The position numbers and the translations under genes are program-made. This document shows, one piece after another, positions 44,996-53,737 of a stretch of 56,738 nt of DNA. Within the stretch, counting starts at the first letter, position 1. Each line of letters begins with the position of its first letter. Source of the stretch: Microcoleus sp. FACHB-DQ6 (GTDB lineage: Bacteria > Cyanobacteriota > Cyanobacteriia > Cyanobacteriales > Microcoleaceae). The stretch covers positions 1-56,738 of the forward strand of contig JACJNV010000400.1 in NCBI GenBank assembly GCA_014695175.1, written 5' to 3'. The notes below the pieces were generated by a model that ran no database searches, was not told where the DNA came from, and saw nothing but the letters and a program-made list of their open reading frames with translations.

Positions 44996-47452
44996 CTATT
45001 TAAAATTCGTCAACACCCCGTAAATTGCCCAAATTGCCATCGCCCGCAAATAGTGACTCGCCCGAAAAGTTCCCCCCGCCGTAATCGCTTCCGGCGTCCG
45101 AAACTGCAACCCATTTTCATAAATCTGCTTCACCACCGCATCCGTCAATTTAAACGCTTTCTCCTCCATTCCCATCTGTACCAAAAAAGCGGCCAACCCA
45201 AAATTAATCCCCGTCCAAACTTCCAAAGGATGAGTTGCATTGGGATTTTCCGGCGAACCGTTCAGCATCACCCCATTCGCCGCACCGAATTCGCCATCGT
45301 TGAACTTCAAAAAGCAAGAATCGTACACAGTTTCTAAAGCACTGACTGCACATTCTGGCGGCACAATATCCGGCAATCCTAACAGTTTCGCGTAAAATTG
45401 ACCGCACAGTTGGTCAGCCATCACCACTTCGGAATTACTCTCGCTGTCCAAACGGTAATATTGACCGTTCCACAGTTTTTCTTGATAGCTCGGTCTTGCT
45501 TGTAGCAGCCAACTGTGATATAATGCAATCTTTGCTTGAGGGTTAGGAATTATCTCCGGTGCTGCATCTTCCAAGATTTCGCCGATCGCGATCGCAGCCT
45601 CCAGCGCCGCCAACCATAAACCCCCGCAATACGCGCTGATTCCCCGCATTTGCCAATCATCAAACGTCTGATCGGGTGCTCCAGAATTCTCAGGAATTCC
45701 GTCCCCATCCTCATCAAAAGTTTTCAGATAAGCCAAAGCCTCAACAATTGCCGGCCAACACTCTTTCAAAAACTCGCAATCTGTGCCGCCAGTCAACAAA
45801 AAGTCACGATAAACCTGCAACACAAAATCGCAAGGCAAATCCTTCCACAAATTGCAATCTTGATAGCTAGTATAATTCGTTTTCTCCCAAGGATGTTCGT
45901 TAGGAGCACCCAAATCGTGGGGCGTCGCCCCGACAGCTTTTCTAATAGCCGAAGCTTGATTCCAGCCAATAATTCTCGGCGTATCGTCTCCGGCAGAAAT
46001 TGCCCTAGCAAACGCTAAAACTACCGACTTTTCCAAATCCGGCCACAGCATCAACAAAGCAAAAGAACCGTAAAGCCGCACGTCCAAACTTTCGTACCAC
46101 CGGTAATCAATGCACTCCAAAACCGCAAATTGACCCTTTGGATCGCGTTCGTCAGCCGCACTCCAAAGAGTACCGCCGTCTGTCAGGGCGTACAACTCGT
46201 TAAACAGCGCCATTTTGAAACTGTCTGACAAATCTTTCCGTTCTAAAATCGGTTTTTGCCAAGCTTCAATATTTTCGCGCCAAGTATCGGAATGCTTCAT
46301 TGCAGTGCGAATAATCGGCCAAGCATTTTTGCCGTTGCGGCCGAAGAAATCCGTATAGCGGCGGTAGTACCAAACTCCCGATGCAAACTCAGTAACGGGC
46401 AAATCCCAAGCTATAATAAAGGGGATTTTGCGCGTTTTTCCCGGTCGAAGAGTAAAGCGAACTGCGATCGCACAAGCCAACTGTTCTCCTGCTGCTGCGG
46501 CTGTCTCGTCTCTGTCATCTAACAAGAAACCTTCAGCAGAAAAGTTGCGCCAAATATCCTCGCCATTCCCCGCCGGGTTCCAGCGAGTTTGATAGAATAC
46601 TTCTACCGCCGGATTAGTAATAGTTGCGATCGCCCATTGTCCATCCCCCTCTTGCGGTTCGTCCTCAGCAGTCAACCGCGTCATCACGCAACCGATTCGG
46701 TGAAAATCTTCCACCAGCAAATTCAAATTTCCCGCACTTTCTCCCCACCGGGGTTGATAATCATAAAATGGACTGCCATCATCTCGCACCATCACTTCCG
46801 GCGACTTATTGGCATTAGTAAACCAACCGACAATATTCTCCCAAGTCAGCATGATACTGAGAGTAATCGGCGCATCTGTAGGATTGTGCGCCACCCATTC
46901 AAACATGGCAACTGGGTAACTGCTTTCCTGATAATTGTTCGGCAAAATTGGCGAAAATTGCTCGCAGATTAATTCAGCCTGAAACACATTTTCGTAAACA
47001 AACCAACTGCGCGGATACAAAGCCTGATAACTCCCCGAAGAATTAGACTCTTCCCCGGTTCTTTCTTCTTCTTCCCTTCTTCCTTCTTCCTTCTTCCTTC
47101 TTCCTTCGCAAGGATACCATTTCCAACTAGATAAACTGCCATCGGTAGGCGGTTCAGTGGACAGTGCGAAAGCTTGTTTCTTGCCTTGAGTTTCTTCAAA
47201 AACGCTGAACTGACAAGCGGGCAAACTGCGAAAAATGTGTTCGCCGCCGTCAATGTGCCAGAGGTTGAAGTCGCCACGGGGCGATCGCCCGATGCAGCCG
47301 GCACCGAACCCGCCCAGAGGCATTCCGTGCCAGGGGCCGTCATCGAGATTGCTTGCGTAGCGGACTGTATAGGGATTCTCCCAACCGAGGCCGATGGGAC
47401 GTTTCCAGGCCTGTGGGGGGATGTTTGGATTGGATGTGCGATCGTTATTCAT
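44996..47452 (-). CDS. GH116-family glycoside hydrolase (GBA2-like) with internal repeat insertion
   Basis: This 818-residue protein matches non-lysosomal glucosylceramidase-type enzymes. The N-terminal beta-sandwich domain contains GMPLGGFGAGCIGRSPRGDFNLWH. The catalytic alpha/alpha barrel contains FAVLECIDYRWYESLDVRLYGSFALLMLWP (candidate nucleophile Glu about 446) and SGAPDQTFDDWQMRGISAYCGGLW (candidate acid/base Asp about 593). Glucosides or related lipids are likely substrates. At about residues 116-135 a charged run CEGRRKKEEGRREEEERTGE is encoded by four GGAAGAA heptamers, a repeat that is otherwise intergenic here. No signal peptide is present. Monocistronic. Confidence 0.9.
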   Translation of the reverse strand: MNNDRTSNPNIPPQAWKRPIGLGWENPYTVRYASNLDDGPWHGMPLGGFGAGCIGRSPRGDFNLWHIDGGEHIFRSLPACQFSVFEETQGKKQAFALSTEPPTDGSLSSWKWYPCEGRRKKEEGRREEEERTGEESNSSGSYQALYPRSWFVYENVFQAELICEQFSPILPNNYQESSYPVAMFEWVAHNPTDAPITLSIMLTWENIVGWFTNANKSPEVMVRDDGSPFYDYQPRWGESAGNLNLLVEDFHRIGCVMTRLTAEDEPQEGDGQWAIATITNPAVEVFYQTRWNPAGNGEDIWRNFSAEGFLLDDRDETAAAAGEQLACAIAVRFTLRPGKTRKIPFIIAWDLPVTEFASGVWYYRRYTDFFGRNGKNAWPIIRTAMKHSDTWRENIEAWQKPILERKDLSDSFKMALFNELYALTDGGTLWSAADERDPKGQFAVLECIDYRWYESLDVRLYGSFALLMLWPDLEKSVVLAFARAISAGDDTPRIIGWNQASAIRKAVGATPHDLGAPNEHPWEKTNYTSYQDCNLWKDLPCDFVLQVYRDFLLTGGTDCEFLKECWPAIVEALAYLKTFDEDGDGIPENSGAPDQTFDDWQMRGISAYCGGLWLAALEAAIAIGEILEDAAPEIIPNPQAKIALYHSWLLQARPSYQEKLWNGQYYRLDSESNSEVVMADQLCGQFYAKLLGLPDIVPPECAVSALETVYDSCFLKFNDGEFGAANGVMLNGSPENPNATHPLEVWTGINFGLAAFLVQMGMEEKAFKLTDAVVKQIYENGLQFRTPEAITAGGTFRASHYLRAMAIWAIYGVLTNFK
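47066..47107. repeat. (GGAAGAA)n heptamer tract inside the GH116 gene
   Basis: On the minus strand four GGAAGAA units and a degenerate fifth lie in the coding sequence. The unit is 7 bases long, so a change of one unit shifts the frame. The same repeat occurs between genes at 40805-40842 and 49453-49512. Confidence 0.9.
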
Positions 47453-47642
47453 GTGATTAATCTTAGCGCTCGATCGAGACTTGACAAATTTTTTTATTTA
47501 AGTTTAAACTTTTATCCCCCGAACGAATCCCGATATTTCTGACTATTGTTGAGTGTTGATTGTTGAGTTAAAGCAATTGGGTTCAGGGCGGCCGGCTTCA
47601 TCAATTCTCCAATCTAAAATATAAAATCTGTTCAGCGATCGC

Positions 47643-48247
47643 CTAACGGGGCAGAATATCATCTAGGCGAAGTTGCAAGCTTTTTAACAGAGGAGAAATA
47701 ATCGGTTGACCGAGGCGAAATTGTTGCTGGGTGTAATCTTGCTCAATCAGTTGGCCAACGGTGATAGTAGGTTGTTTTGGTTTACCGATAAAAGCCACCC
47801 CCCCAATCCGCGATAATCAACTATCCAATATTCGGGAATTCCTAAAAGAGCATATTCTTCAACTTTTCGGGCGTAATCTGTTTCCCAATTAGTGCTAACT
47901 ACTTCTACCACCAATTTAACAGATCGCCCCAGCGTAATCACAGGTTCTCTTTCCCAAAGAGGTTCGCTGATAATAGCAGTTTCATCTAATACGACAATAT
48001 CAGGACGGCGGGCAGTAGCTGCATCTGAAAATGGACGGATCAAACAAGTGCGGGGAATGAACCAGGGTAGTTTTTCGGCTGCGATGGCGATGCCAATTTG
48101 AGTTGCTAGTTTACCGCTGACGGTTTCGTGCGGGCCTGTTGGTTCTATGTCAACTAATTCTCCGTCAGCGAGCTCGTAGCGGAAGTTGTCACAATATCGA
48201 TCGAGGAATGTTTCAAAAGTTAGGATTTTTGGCGCGGTGTAAGCCAT
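47643..48247 (-). pseudogene. Uma2-family (DUF820) endonuclease, frameshifted at a G7 tract
   Basis: The intact part (48247 to about 47805) shows the Uma2 fold: ETVSGKLATQIGIAI, RRPDIVVLDE, VKLVVEVVSTNWETDYARKV and GIPEYWIVDYRGLGG. These are a PD-(D/E)XK-like nuclease core common in cyanobacteria. After a run of seven G (minus strand, 47797-47803) the frame turns into WLLSVNQNN and stops at 47747. With eight G it would continue VAFIGKPKQPTITVGQLIEQ and ISPLLKSLQLRLDDILP to the stop at 47643, giving about 201 residues, the normal family length. Sequencing error, mutation or slippage could explain it. Confidence 0.8.
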
Positions 48248-48288
48248 TGGAAACTAATAGTTTTTTGCTTAAAATCTTATTCTATCAA

Positions 48289-48834
48289 CTAACCAAATCC
48301 CAAATCAGAACCTTTCCCCGCGTGAACCAGAGCCAACTTTTCGTAACGCTTAGCGTGTTCCACCAACTCCGCAGCTTCTTCCTCAGAGACATCTCGCATT
48401 CGCTTGGCAGGCACTCCCGCAACAAGCGTGTGAGGCGGAACGTCCTTGGTGACAACAGCCCCTGCACCGACGATAGAGCCTGTTCCTACCCTGACTCCAT
48501 CGAGGACGATCGCCCCAATCCCGATCAGGCAGCCCCGTTCAATGTAAGCTGAGTGAATCACAGCTCGGTGTCCCACTGTCACGAAATCTTCCAAAACCGT
48601 CGGTTTCCCCGGATCGCCGTGCAGAATTGCTCCATCTTGGATATTGGTACTTGAGCCGATCGCAATTCGCTCTACATCCGCCCGCACCACCGCCCCGTAC
48701 CAGATACTAGCACCCGCAGCCACCTCTACCCTGCCGATCACAACAGCACCTTCAGCGACAAAAGCCGCTTGGGATAGATCTGGCCTTGGCCAATAGGAAG
48801 GAAGTGCAGACTGAGATTCGTTGAGATTGCTCAT
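48289..48834 (-). CDS. Gamma-carbonic-anhydrase-like hexapeptide-repeat protein
   Basis: In this 181-residue protein, residues 22-155 form a left-handed beta-helix of hexapeptide repeats ([60 protein letters not shown]). His72, His89 and His94 are positioned like the three zinc ligands of Cam/CcmM-N/YrdA proteins. It is the size of YrdA/PaaY-type proteins and lacks the CcmM RuBisCO-like repeats. Carbonic anhydrase activity is possible but unproven for this subgroup. Monocistronic. Confidence 0.88.
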   Translation of the reverse strand: MSNLNESQSALPSYWPRPDLSQAAFVAEGAVVIGRVEVAAGASIWYGAVVRADVERIAIGSSTNIQDGAILHGDPGKPTVLEDFVTVGHRAVIHSAYIERGCLIGIGAIVLDGVRVGTGSIVGAGAVVTKDVPPHTLVAGVPAKRMRDVSEEEAAELVEHAKRYEKLALVHAGKGSDLGFG

Positions 48835-48940
48835 TAGTTGGTCGATCGTTATACTTCTAGCAGATTAGCTGGTTGTTCATACGGGATATAATAAAAGTAT
48901 TTGGGACTTTTGCAGAGAAAATATGCTGGGACGCAAATAA

Positions 48941-49450
48941 ATGATTGAAGTTGCCTTGCAATACCCGATGTTTGGCCCGGAAATTCAGTGTCCCCACTGT
49001 CGCCAAACAATTCCGGCTCTAACGCTAACGGATACCTATTTGTGTCCGCGTCACGGGGCATTTGAGGCAGATCCAAAAACGGGGGAACTGGTTCACCTTC
49101 AGTCTGGGCGGCACTGGCGCCGCTGGGAGAATGAATGGTATCGCCAGCACACCCACCCGGACGGGATTCGGTTTGAAATTCACGAAGCGCTCGATCGACT
49201 CTATACTCAAGGCTACCGAGCAACTCGCGTGATCGTTGCTCAACGCTATCGGGACTTAATCAGCGCTTATTTGGAACGCAGCACGCCTTGGCGGGGTCAG
49301 TCGGAATCGCCCCGGCCGAGGTTGTACGGTTTGCCTGTGGATTTTAGCCCCGATCCCCAAGAGGACCCTTGTTGGGAAGTGATTAATTTTGATTTGGAAA
49401 AAGAGCCGGGAGTTCCGATTAGATATCCCTATTTTCGGTTGTTTGAATAA
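48941..49450 (+). CDS. TIGR02652-type conserved cyanobacterial protein
   Basis: This 169-residue protein carries a zinc-ribbon-like start (QCPHCRQTIPALTLTDTYLCPRHG, residues 16-39) with Cys and His ligands. A conserved globular part follows: HLQSGRHWRRWENEWYRQHT, GIRFEIHEALDRLYTQGYRA and ATRVIVAQRYRDLISAYLER. I recognise it as the cyanobacteria-only family TIGR02652 (memory). Its function is unknown. It is soluble and monocistronic, starting 106 bases from the divergent gamma-CA gene. Confidence 0.8.
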   Translation: MIEVALQYPMFGPEIQCPHCRQTIPALTLTDTYLCPRHGAFEADPKTGELVHLQSGRHWRRWENEWYRQHTHPDGIRFEIHEALDRLYTQGYRATRVIVAQRYRDLISAYLERSTPWRGQSESPRPRLYGLPVDFSPDPQEDPCWEVINFDLEKEPGVPIRYPYFRLFE

Positions 49451-49452
49451 GT

Positions 49453-49657
49453 GAAGGAAGAAGGAAGAGGGAAGAGGGAAGAGGGAAGAAGGAAGAGGGA
49501 AGAGGGAAGAAGGCTCTATTGCTTTCGTGCTAAAGATGCGACCGTTTTTTAGTCCGAATTACGAATTTACCCTCTAAAATCTAAAATCCCAAGCCGGAAT
49601 TCCTACTTCCCTTCTAAAATCTAAAATCTAAAATCTAAAATCTAAAATCTAAAATCG
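49453..49657. repeat. (GGAAGAA/GGAAGAG)n and (TCTAAAA)n heptamer clusters
   Basis: At 49453-49512 about eight GGAAGAA or GGAAGAG heptamers follow the TIGR02652-type gene. At 49613-49657 six TCTAAAA heptamers end directly before the ATG of the VOC gene at 49659, so no normal ribosome binding site is present there. Confidence 0.85.
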
Positions 49658-49658
49658 A

Positions 49659-50096
49659 ATGCACCACGCCTCGATTCGCACTGCTAACATTCACCGGGCG
49701 ATCGCCTTTTACGAACAGTTGGGATTTACTGTGAGCGATCGCTTTACCACAGGTTACACCCTAGCCTGTTGGATGGAAGGTCTCAACGGACGCATCGAAC
49801 TAATTCAAATCCCGGAACCCAAACCCGCACCGGATGCTTTCGGAGACGAGCATTATGTTGGATATTATCATTTATCTTTCGATTTAACTGAAGCGACAAC
49901 TGACTTGCCTAGCTGGTTGCAGTCTCTCAAAGATCGGTTTGAGGAAGCTGCTAAAGACCAACCAAACCAGTTCCAAGCTTTGAAAGTTTTATTAGAACCG
50001 ACTCAACAGGCGATCGGGCAAAATGTTTACGAAGTAGCTTTTATTGCCGATACTGATGGTTTGCCTTTAGAATTTATCCGGCGGATGAATAGCTAA
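49659..50096 (+). CDS. VOC-family protein (glyoxalase-like)
   Basis: This 145-residue protein shows one betaalphabetabetabeta module at the start (HHASIRTANIHRAIAFYEQL, LGFTVSDRF, GRIELIQIP) and a second (GYYHLSFDL, VYEVAFIADTDGLPLEFIRR). Likely metal ligands are His in MHHAS, Glu in RIELIQ, His in YYHLSF and Glu in PLEFIR. The ATG directly follows TCTAAAA repeats, so translation initiation may be weak or unusual. The substrate is unknown. It is only distantly related to the VOC gene at 28030. Confidence 0.8.
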   Translation: MHHASIRTANIHRAIAFYEQLGFTVSDRFTTGYTLACWMEGLNGRIELIQIPEPKPAPDAFGDEHYVGYYHLSFDLTEATTDLPSWLQSLKDRFEEAAKDQPNQFQALKVLLEPTQQAIGQNVYEVAFIADTDGLPLEFIRRMNS

Positions 50097-50462
50097 TTAA
50101 GTCTGAGTTGAAACACTTCAGAAATCCCATCAGCGTGCATCTGTGTTCATCTGCTGATATCTGCGGTTAAAAAATCCCAATCCCACTAATCTGCTTTAAT
50201 TCGGATATCAATTAACCCATAACTTCAGTAGAAGGAATAATCGGCGTTGCTGATTTACGGTATGAAAGGCTAAATATGCCCGTTATAGAAACCAGTATTC
50301 ACAAAGCTTTTGGATTTTCAACTTATTTTTTTCATACCCTGATTAAGCAACACCGAATCATGAAGAAGGAAGAATGGTCATATAGCAAGCTTTTTAGCCA
50401 TCTGCACCTTTCGTTTAATTAGGTATATTTACTTAATAACCAATAAGTAATCCATAAAAATA
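50097..50462. other. Spacer carrying a MITE-like element
   Basis: No gene is visible. The region holds a 117-base element with terminal inverted repeats at 50241-50357 (listed separately) and further AT-rich sequence. Confidence 0.6.
50241..50357. mobile_element. MITE-like element with 27-bp terminal inverted repeats
   Basis: The left end TCGGCGTTGCTGATTTACGG+TATGAAA and the complement of the right end TCGGTGTTGCTTAATCAGGG+TATGAAA agree at 22 of 27 bases. The centre is about 60 bases with no coding capacity. The end sequence resembles the termini of cyanobacterial transposons (memory), so it may be mobilised in trans. No clear target duplication is seen. Confidence 0.6.
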
Positions 50463-50490
50463 AAACCCGCTGGTGCGGGTTTGATCTTCA
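50463..50490 (-). terminator. Terminator of the ctpA-like gene
   Basis: AAACCCGC (50463-50470) and GCGGGTTT (50475-50482) form a perfect stem with the loop TGGT. On the minus strand the stem is followed by TATTTTTATGG, 40 bases after the ctpA-like stop. Confidence 0.75.
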
Positions 50491-50523
50491 TGCTTATTGT
50501 TAATAAATTACGGTTTCAACTAC

Positions 50524-51843
50524 TTACTTTTTAGGAACAACAGCCTCATTAGCAGCAACGGGACGGGTCGAGGAAGCGGTAGTTTTCAAAAGTGCGATCG
50601 CCTGCGCGTAGCAAGGATCGTCCTTAGTCGCAACTAACGTCGGTTTGTTAGCTAATTTCAGCTTTTGTTCGTCGGTGACTTCTACCTTAACATCGGGAGT
50701 AACCCCCTTTTGGCTGATATCGGTACCGCTGGGAGTATAGTAGTGGGCGATCGTCACCGCCAATCCCGAACCGTCAGCCAAAGAATGCACCGACTGCACC
50801 AACGCTTTGCCAAAAGTTTGGCCGCCCATCACAGTTGCGCGCTTGTTGTCCTTCAGAGCACCGGCCAAAATCTCGCTGGCGCTGGCCGAATTGTCGTCCA
50901 CAAGCACCACCAAAGGCTTGTCAGTGATTGCAGTGCGGTTTGCGCGCATTTCCTGAGAATCGCCCGCGCGATCGACTGTGCGGACGATCGCCCCTGTATC
51001 CATCCACATCCGAGCGATATCAATGCTCACTCGCAGCAAACCGCCGGGATTGCCCCGCAAATCCAACACAAAAGCGTCAGCTTTCTGATCCGAGAGCTTT
51101 TTAATCGCCACCTGCATTTGTTCGCCGGCATGAGAGCTAAACTCTTGCAAACGGATGTAACCCACCTTCTGACCGCCTTCATTCTTGAGGCTGTAGCGAA
51201 CCGCTGCTACCTCAATTCTCGCCCTAGTCAAAGTGATGTCAAATTCGCCTTTACCCTCACGAGCAATCCGCAGCGTGACTTTCGTGCCTTCGTCGCCCCG
51301 AATTACCTGAGCTGCATCCGAGACAGTCATGCCTTTAGTAGTTTTGCCGTCTATCACCAAAATCCTATCGCCCGCTTGAATCCCTCCCTTCAGGGCGGGG
51401 GAATTTTCCATCGGCTCGACTACGGTAATGGCTTTCGTTTTCTCGTCTTCTTCGAGCCTCATCCCCACCCCTGTCAGTTCCCCAGAGGTTTGATTCGTCA
51501 GCGCTTCGTACTGCTTCGGGTCCATGAAGCGCGTGTACTGGTCGTTTAATTTCTCTAGGGCTTTGCGGAGAGCGCTGTAGGCAGCTTCGCGAGAAGTATA
51601 GTTTTTGCTCAACAGTTCTTGGCGGGTCAATTGCCAGTCAGTCTTGTTAAAGCTGCCATCAACATACTCTCGGTTGACAATTTGCCAAGCTTCGTCTAAG
51701 ACAGCTTTGGGGCTATCTTGAAGCTCAGCCCGGACTGATTGACTCAGCCCGGGAACGAGCAAAGATATCGAAGCGGTTGTTGCCATCGCCCCAGTGAACA
51801 GGGCTGCCTGTAATTTAGAAAAGCGTCTGCGGGCTTGATTCAT
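50524..51843 (-). CDS. Carboxyl-terminal processing protease (S41, CtpA/B/C type)
   Basis: This 439-residue exported serine protease has a Tat/Sec-like signal (MNQARRRFSKLQAALFTGAM...LVPGLSQSVRA), so it acts in the periplasm or thylakoid lumen. Residues 113-205 form a PDZ domain (GELTGVGMRLEE, AGDRILVIDG). The S41 core has Ser321 in NSASASEIL and Lys346 in TFGKALVQ. Their spacing of 25 residues equals that of the D1-processing CtpA dyad. It could mature photosystem II D1 or process other envelope proteins; the paralogue cannot be decided here. A perfect terminator follows. Confidence 0.95.
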   Translation of the reverse strand: MNQARRRFSKLQAALFTGAMATTASISLLVPGLSQSVRAELQDSPKAVLDEAWQIVNREYVDGSFNKTDWQLTRQELLSKNYTSREAAYSALRKALEKLNDQYTRFMDPKQYEALTNQTSGELTGVGMRLEEDEKTKAITVVEPMENSPALKGGIQAGDRILVIDGKTTKGMTVSDAAQVIRGDEGTKVTLRIAREGKGEFDITLTRARIEVAAVRYSLKNEGGQKVGYIRLQEFSSHAGEQMQVAIKKLSDQKADAFVLDLRGNPGGLLRVSIDIARMWMDTGAIVRTVDRAGDSQEMRANRTAITDKPLVVLVDDNSASASEILAGALKDNKRATVMGGQTFGKALVQSVHSLADGSGLAVTIAHYYTPSGTDISQKGVTPDVKVEVTDEQKLKLANKPTLVATKDDPCYAQAIALLKTTASSTRPVAANEAVVPKK

Positions 51844-52039
51844 TGAATTTGGCTCAATTCGATTTTAGATTTTTGATTTGAGATTTTATATTGCTAAAAA
51901 ATCTCACACTACTACTTAAACTATTGTGTGGAGGCTCCACCATCCCTTTGGACAGTTTAACGAGATTGATAGTCGATCGCCAACCAATTATTACTCTCTT
52001 TCAATAAACTTAATTTAAAACTTGGATTTATAAAGTGCC

Positions 52040-52885
52040 GTGGAAGCTAAAATCGAACAATTTTCGCGTAAGTGGTTGAGCCTGCTCGTTAATGGAGCTA
52101 TCGGTCTAGCAGCGCTGGCGGGGGTCGTTACCATGCAGTCGAGCGGGCAGTTGGGCGGAATGTCCCCAGTTCGCGTTCAGGGGCAAAAGCCGCTCTCTGC
52201 AATGTCTGCTGCCAGTTTCAAGCAAGTCGCACAGCAAGAAGCGCAGCAAGAAGCCCTGCGGCTGAGAATGCTCAAAACTATCCCTAGTTTTGGGTTTGAC
52301 AATTTAATTGCAGATTGGACATTTCTCAAATTTTTGCAGTATTTTGGCGACGACGAAGCGCGGGATGTAACGGGCTACAATCTCAGCCAAGATTATTTTG
52401 ACATAGTTACGCAGCGCGACCCGCGGTGGGCTGACATCTACCTGTTTCTTTCCACAGCTATTTCTTTTTATCAAGGAAAGCCTGAAACTGCTGTTAACTT
52501 TATAGAGCGTGGTACTAGGGCCCTTGCCGTTTCGCCGCAAATTCATTCCCAATCATGGATAGTGTGGCGAACTAAAGGTATTGATGAGTTGCTGCTGTTG
52601 GGGGATATTCCCGAGTCAATTCACTCTCACGAAATGGCCGCTGATTGGGTGGAAAAAACCCCGGAAGGACAGAAATTGGCACCGCTGTTTCGAGCCACTG
52701 CTGAGTATTTGCGCCGAGATCCCGATAGCGTGCCGGTGCGGTTTACTACTTGGAGTACGGTTTATGCTCAAACAACTGATAAGTTGGTGCGTCAAAGGGC
52801 GAAACAAGCTCTTGTCAAGTTGGGAGCTCAGGTGCAAAAAGATAAGGATGGAAACGAGAGTTTTATTTTGCCGCCTCGAAAGTAG
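52040..52885 (+). CDS. Conserved cyanobacterial membrane-anchored protein (281 aa)
   Basis: The start is a GTG at 52040. Residues 11-33 form one hydrophobic anchor (LSLLVNGAIGLAALAGVV). A soluble region follows with helical-repeat character (FDNLIADWTFLKFLQYFGDD, WADIYLFLSTAISFYQGKPE), suggesting TPR-like packing. The C-terminal helix QRAKQALVKLGAQVQKD is charged. I know similar proteins only as hypothetical in cyanobacteria. Divergent from the protease gene with a 196-base spacer. Confidence 0.65.
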   Translation: MEAKIEQFSRKWLSLLVNGAIGLAALAGVVTMQSSGQLGGMSPVRVQGQKPLSAMSAASFKQVAQQEAQQEALRLRMLKTIPSFGFDNLIADWTFLKFLQYFGDDEARDVTGYNLSQDYFDIVTQRDPRWADIYLFLSTAISFYQGKPETAVNFIERGTRALAVSPQIHSQSWIVWRTKGIDELLLLGDIPESIHSHEMAADWVEKTPEGQKLAPLFRATAEYLRRDPDSVPVRFTTWSTVYAQTTDKLVRQRAKQALVKLGAQVQKDKDGNESFILPPRK

Positions 52886-52894
52886 GTGATTATT

Positions 52895-52975
52895 GATTGT
52901 TGACTGTTAACGGTTGACTGTTGACGGTTGACTGTTGACTGTAATTCCCCCATCTAAAATCTAAAATCTAAAATC
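52895..52975. repeat. (GTTGACT)n and (TCTAAAA)n heptamer clusters
   Basis: Units like TGACTGT and TGACGGT repeat with a 7-base period at 52895-52942, and three TCTAAAA units follow at 52952-52975. They overlap the 3' end of the convergent pseudouridine synthase gene. Confidence 0.75.
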
Positions 52976-53530
52976 AGCTTGAGTTAGTTCGCGCCATTCA
53001 CCGGGTTTGAGACCTTCGAGACGCAAATGCCCGATCGCACACCTGACTAGCCGCAGCGTCGGAAACCCTACTGCTGCGGTCATCCGGCGCACTTGGCGGT
53101 TGCGGCCTTCTGTGAGAGTCATTTCCAGCCAAGCTGTGGGCACGTTTTTGCGAAATCTAATCGGCGGTTCCCGGGGAGGTAAAGGGGGTTCTTCTAACAA
53201 TAATTGCACTTTTGCCGATCGAGTCCGATAATCTTGAATTGTGACACCTGTCTGCAAAGCGGAGATCGCACTTGCATCGGGAATTCGTTCAACTTGCACC
53301 CAGTAAGTGCGGGGATGAGCGAATTTCGGGTCACTGAGGCGGTGTTGCATTTGTCCGTCATCGGTTAACAGTAACAAACCTTCACTATCGCGATCGAGCC
53401 TTCCTACGGCATAAATGTTGGGAATAGGAATATAGTCTTTGAGAGTGCTGCGTTTAGTTTCGCTGGAGTTGTCAGTAAATTGAGTTAAAACATCGTAGGG
53501 TTTATAAAATAGAATGTAACGATAAGCCAT
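52961..53530 (-). CDS. RsuA/RluE-family pseudouridine synthase
   Basis: The protein has 189 residues from the ATG at 53530 ([20 protein letters not shown]); nine extra upstream residues to 53557 are possible but not conserved. The catalytic motif is [17 protein letters not shown], with the Asp in RLDRD. Further conserved parts are [19 protein letters not shown] and LRLVRCAIG. No S4 domain is present, as in RluE, which modifies a single uridine of 23S rRNA. The protein ends in TQADFRF, where the repeat cluster begins, so the last residues may derive from the repeat. Confidence 0.88.
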   Translation of the reverse strand: MAYRYILFYKPYDVLTQFTDNSSETKRSTLKDYIPIPNIYAVGRLDRDSEGLLLLTDDGQMQHRLSDPKFAHPRTYWVQVERIPDASAISALQTGVTIQDYRTRSAKVQLLLEEPPLPPREPPIRFRKNVPTAWLEMTLTEGRNRQVRRMTAAVGFPTLRLVRCAIGHLRLEGLKPGEWRELTQADFRF

Positions 53531-53737
53531 GACAATTAAACAATAAAAATGTACCAACCGTGCAAGCAGAAACGATATAAGTCAAAAAAAAACACCTTCT
53601 ATCTCTCTTCTCTCCTCTGCGCCCTCTGCGCCCTCTGCGGTTCATAAAAAAACAAATCTTATTAACCAACGATTCAAACCTGCTATAAAATATTGAGCCT
53701 TTAAGACCCTCGCAAATCTCAACTACCCAATTTTATC

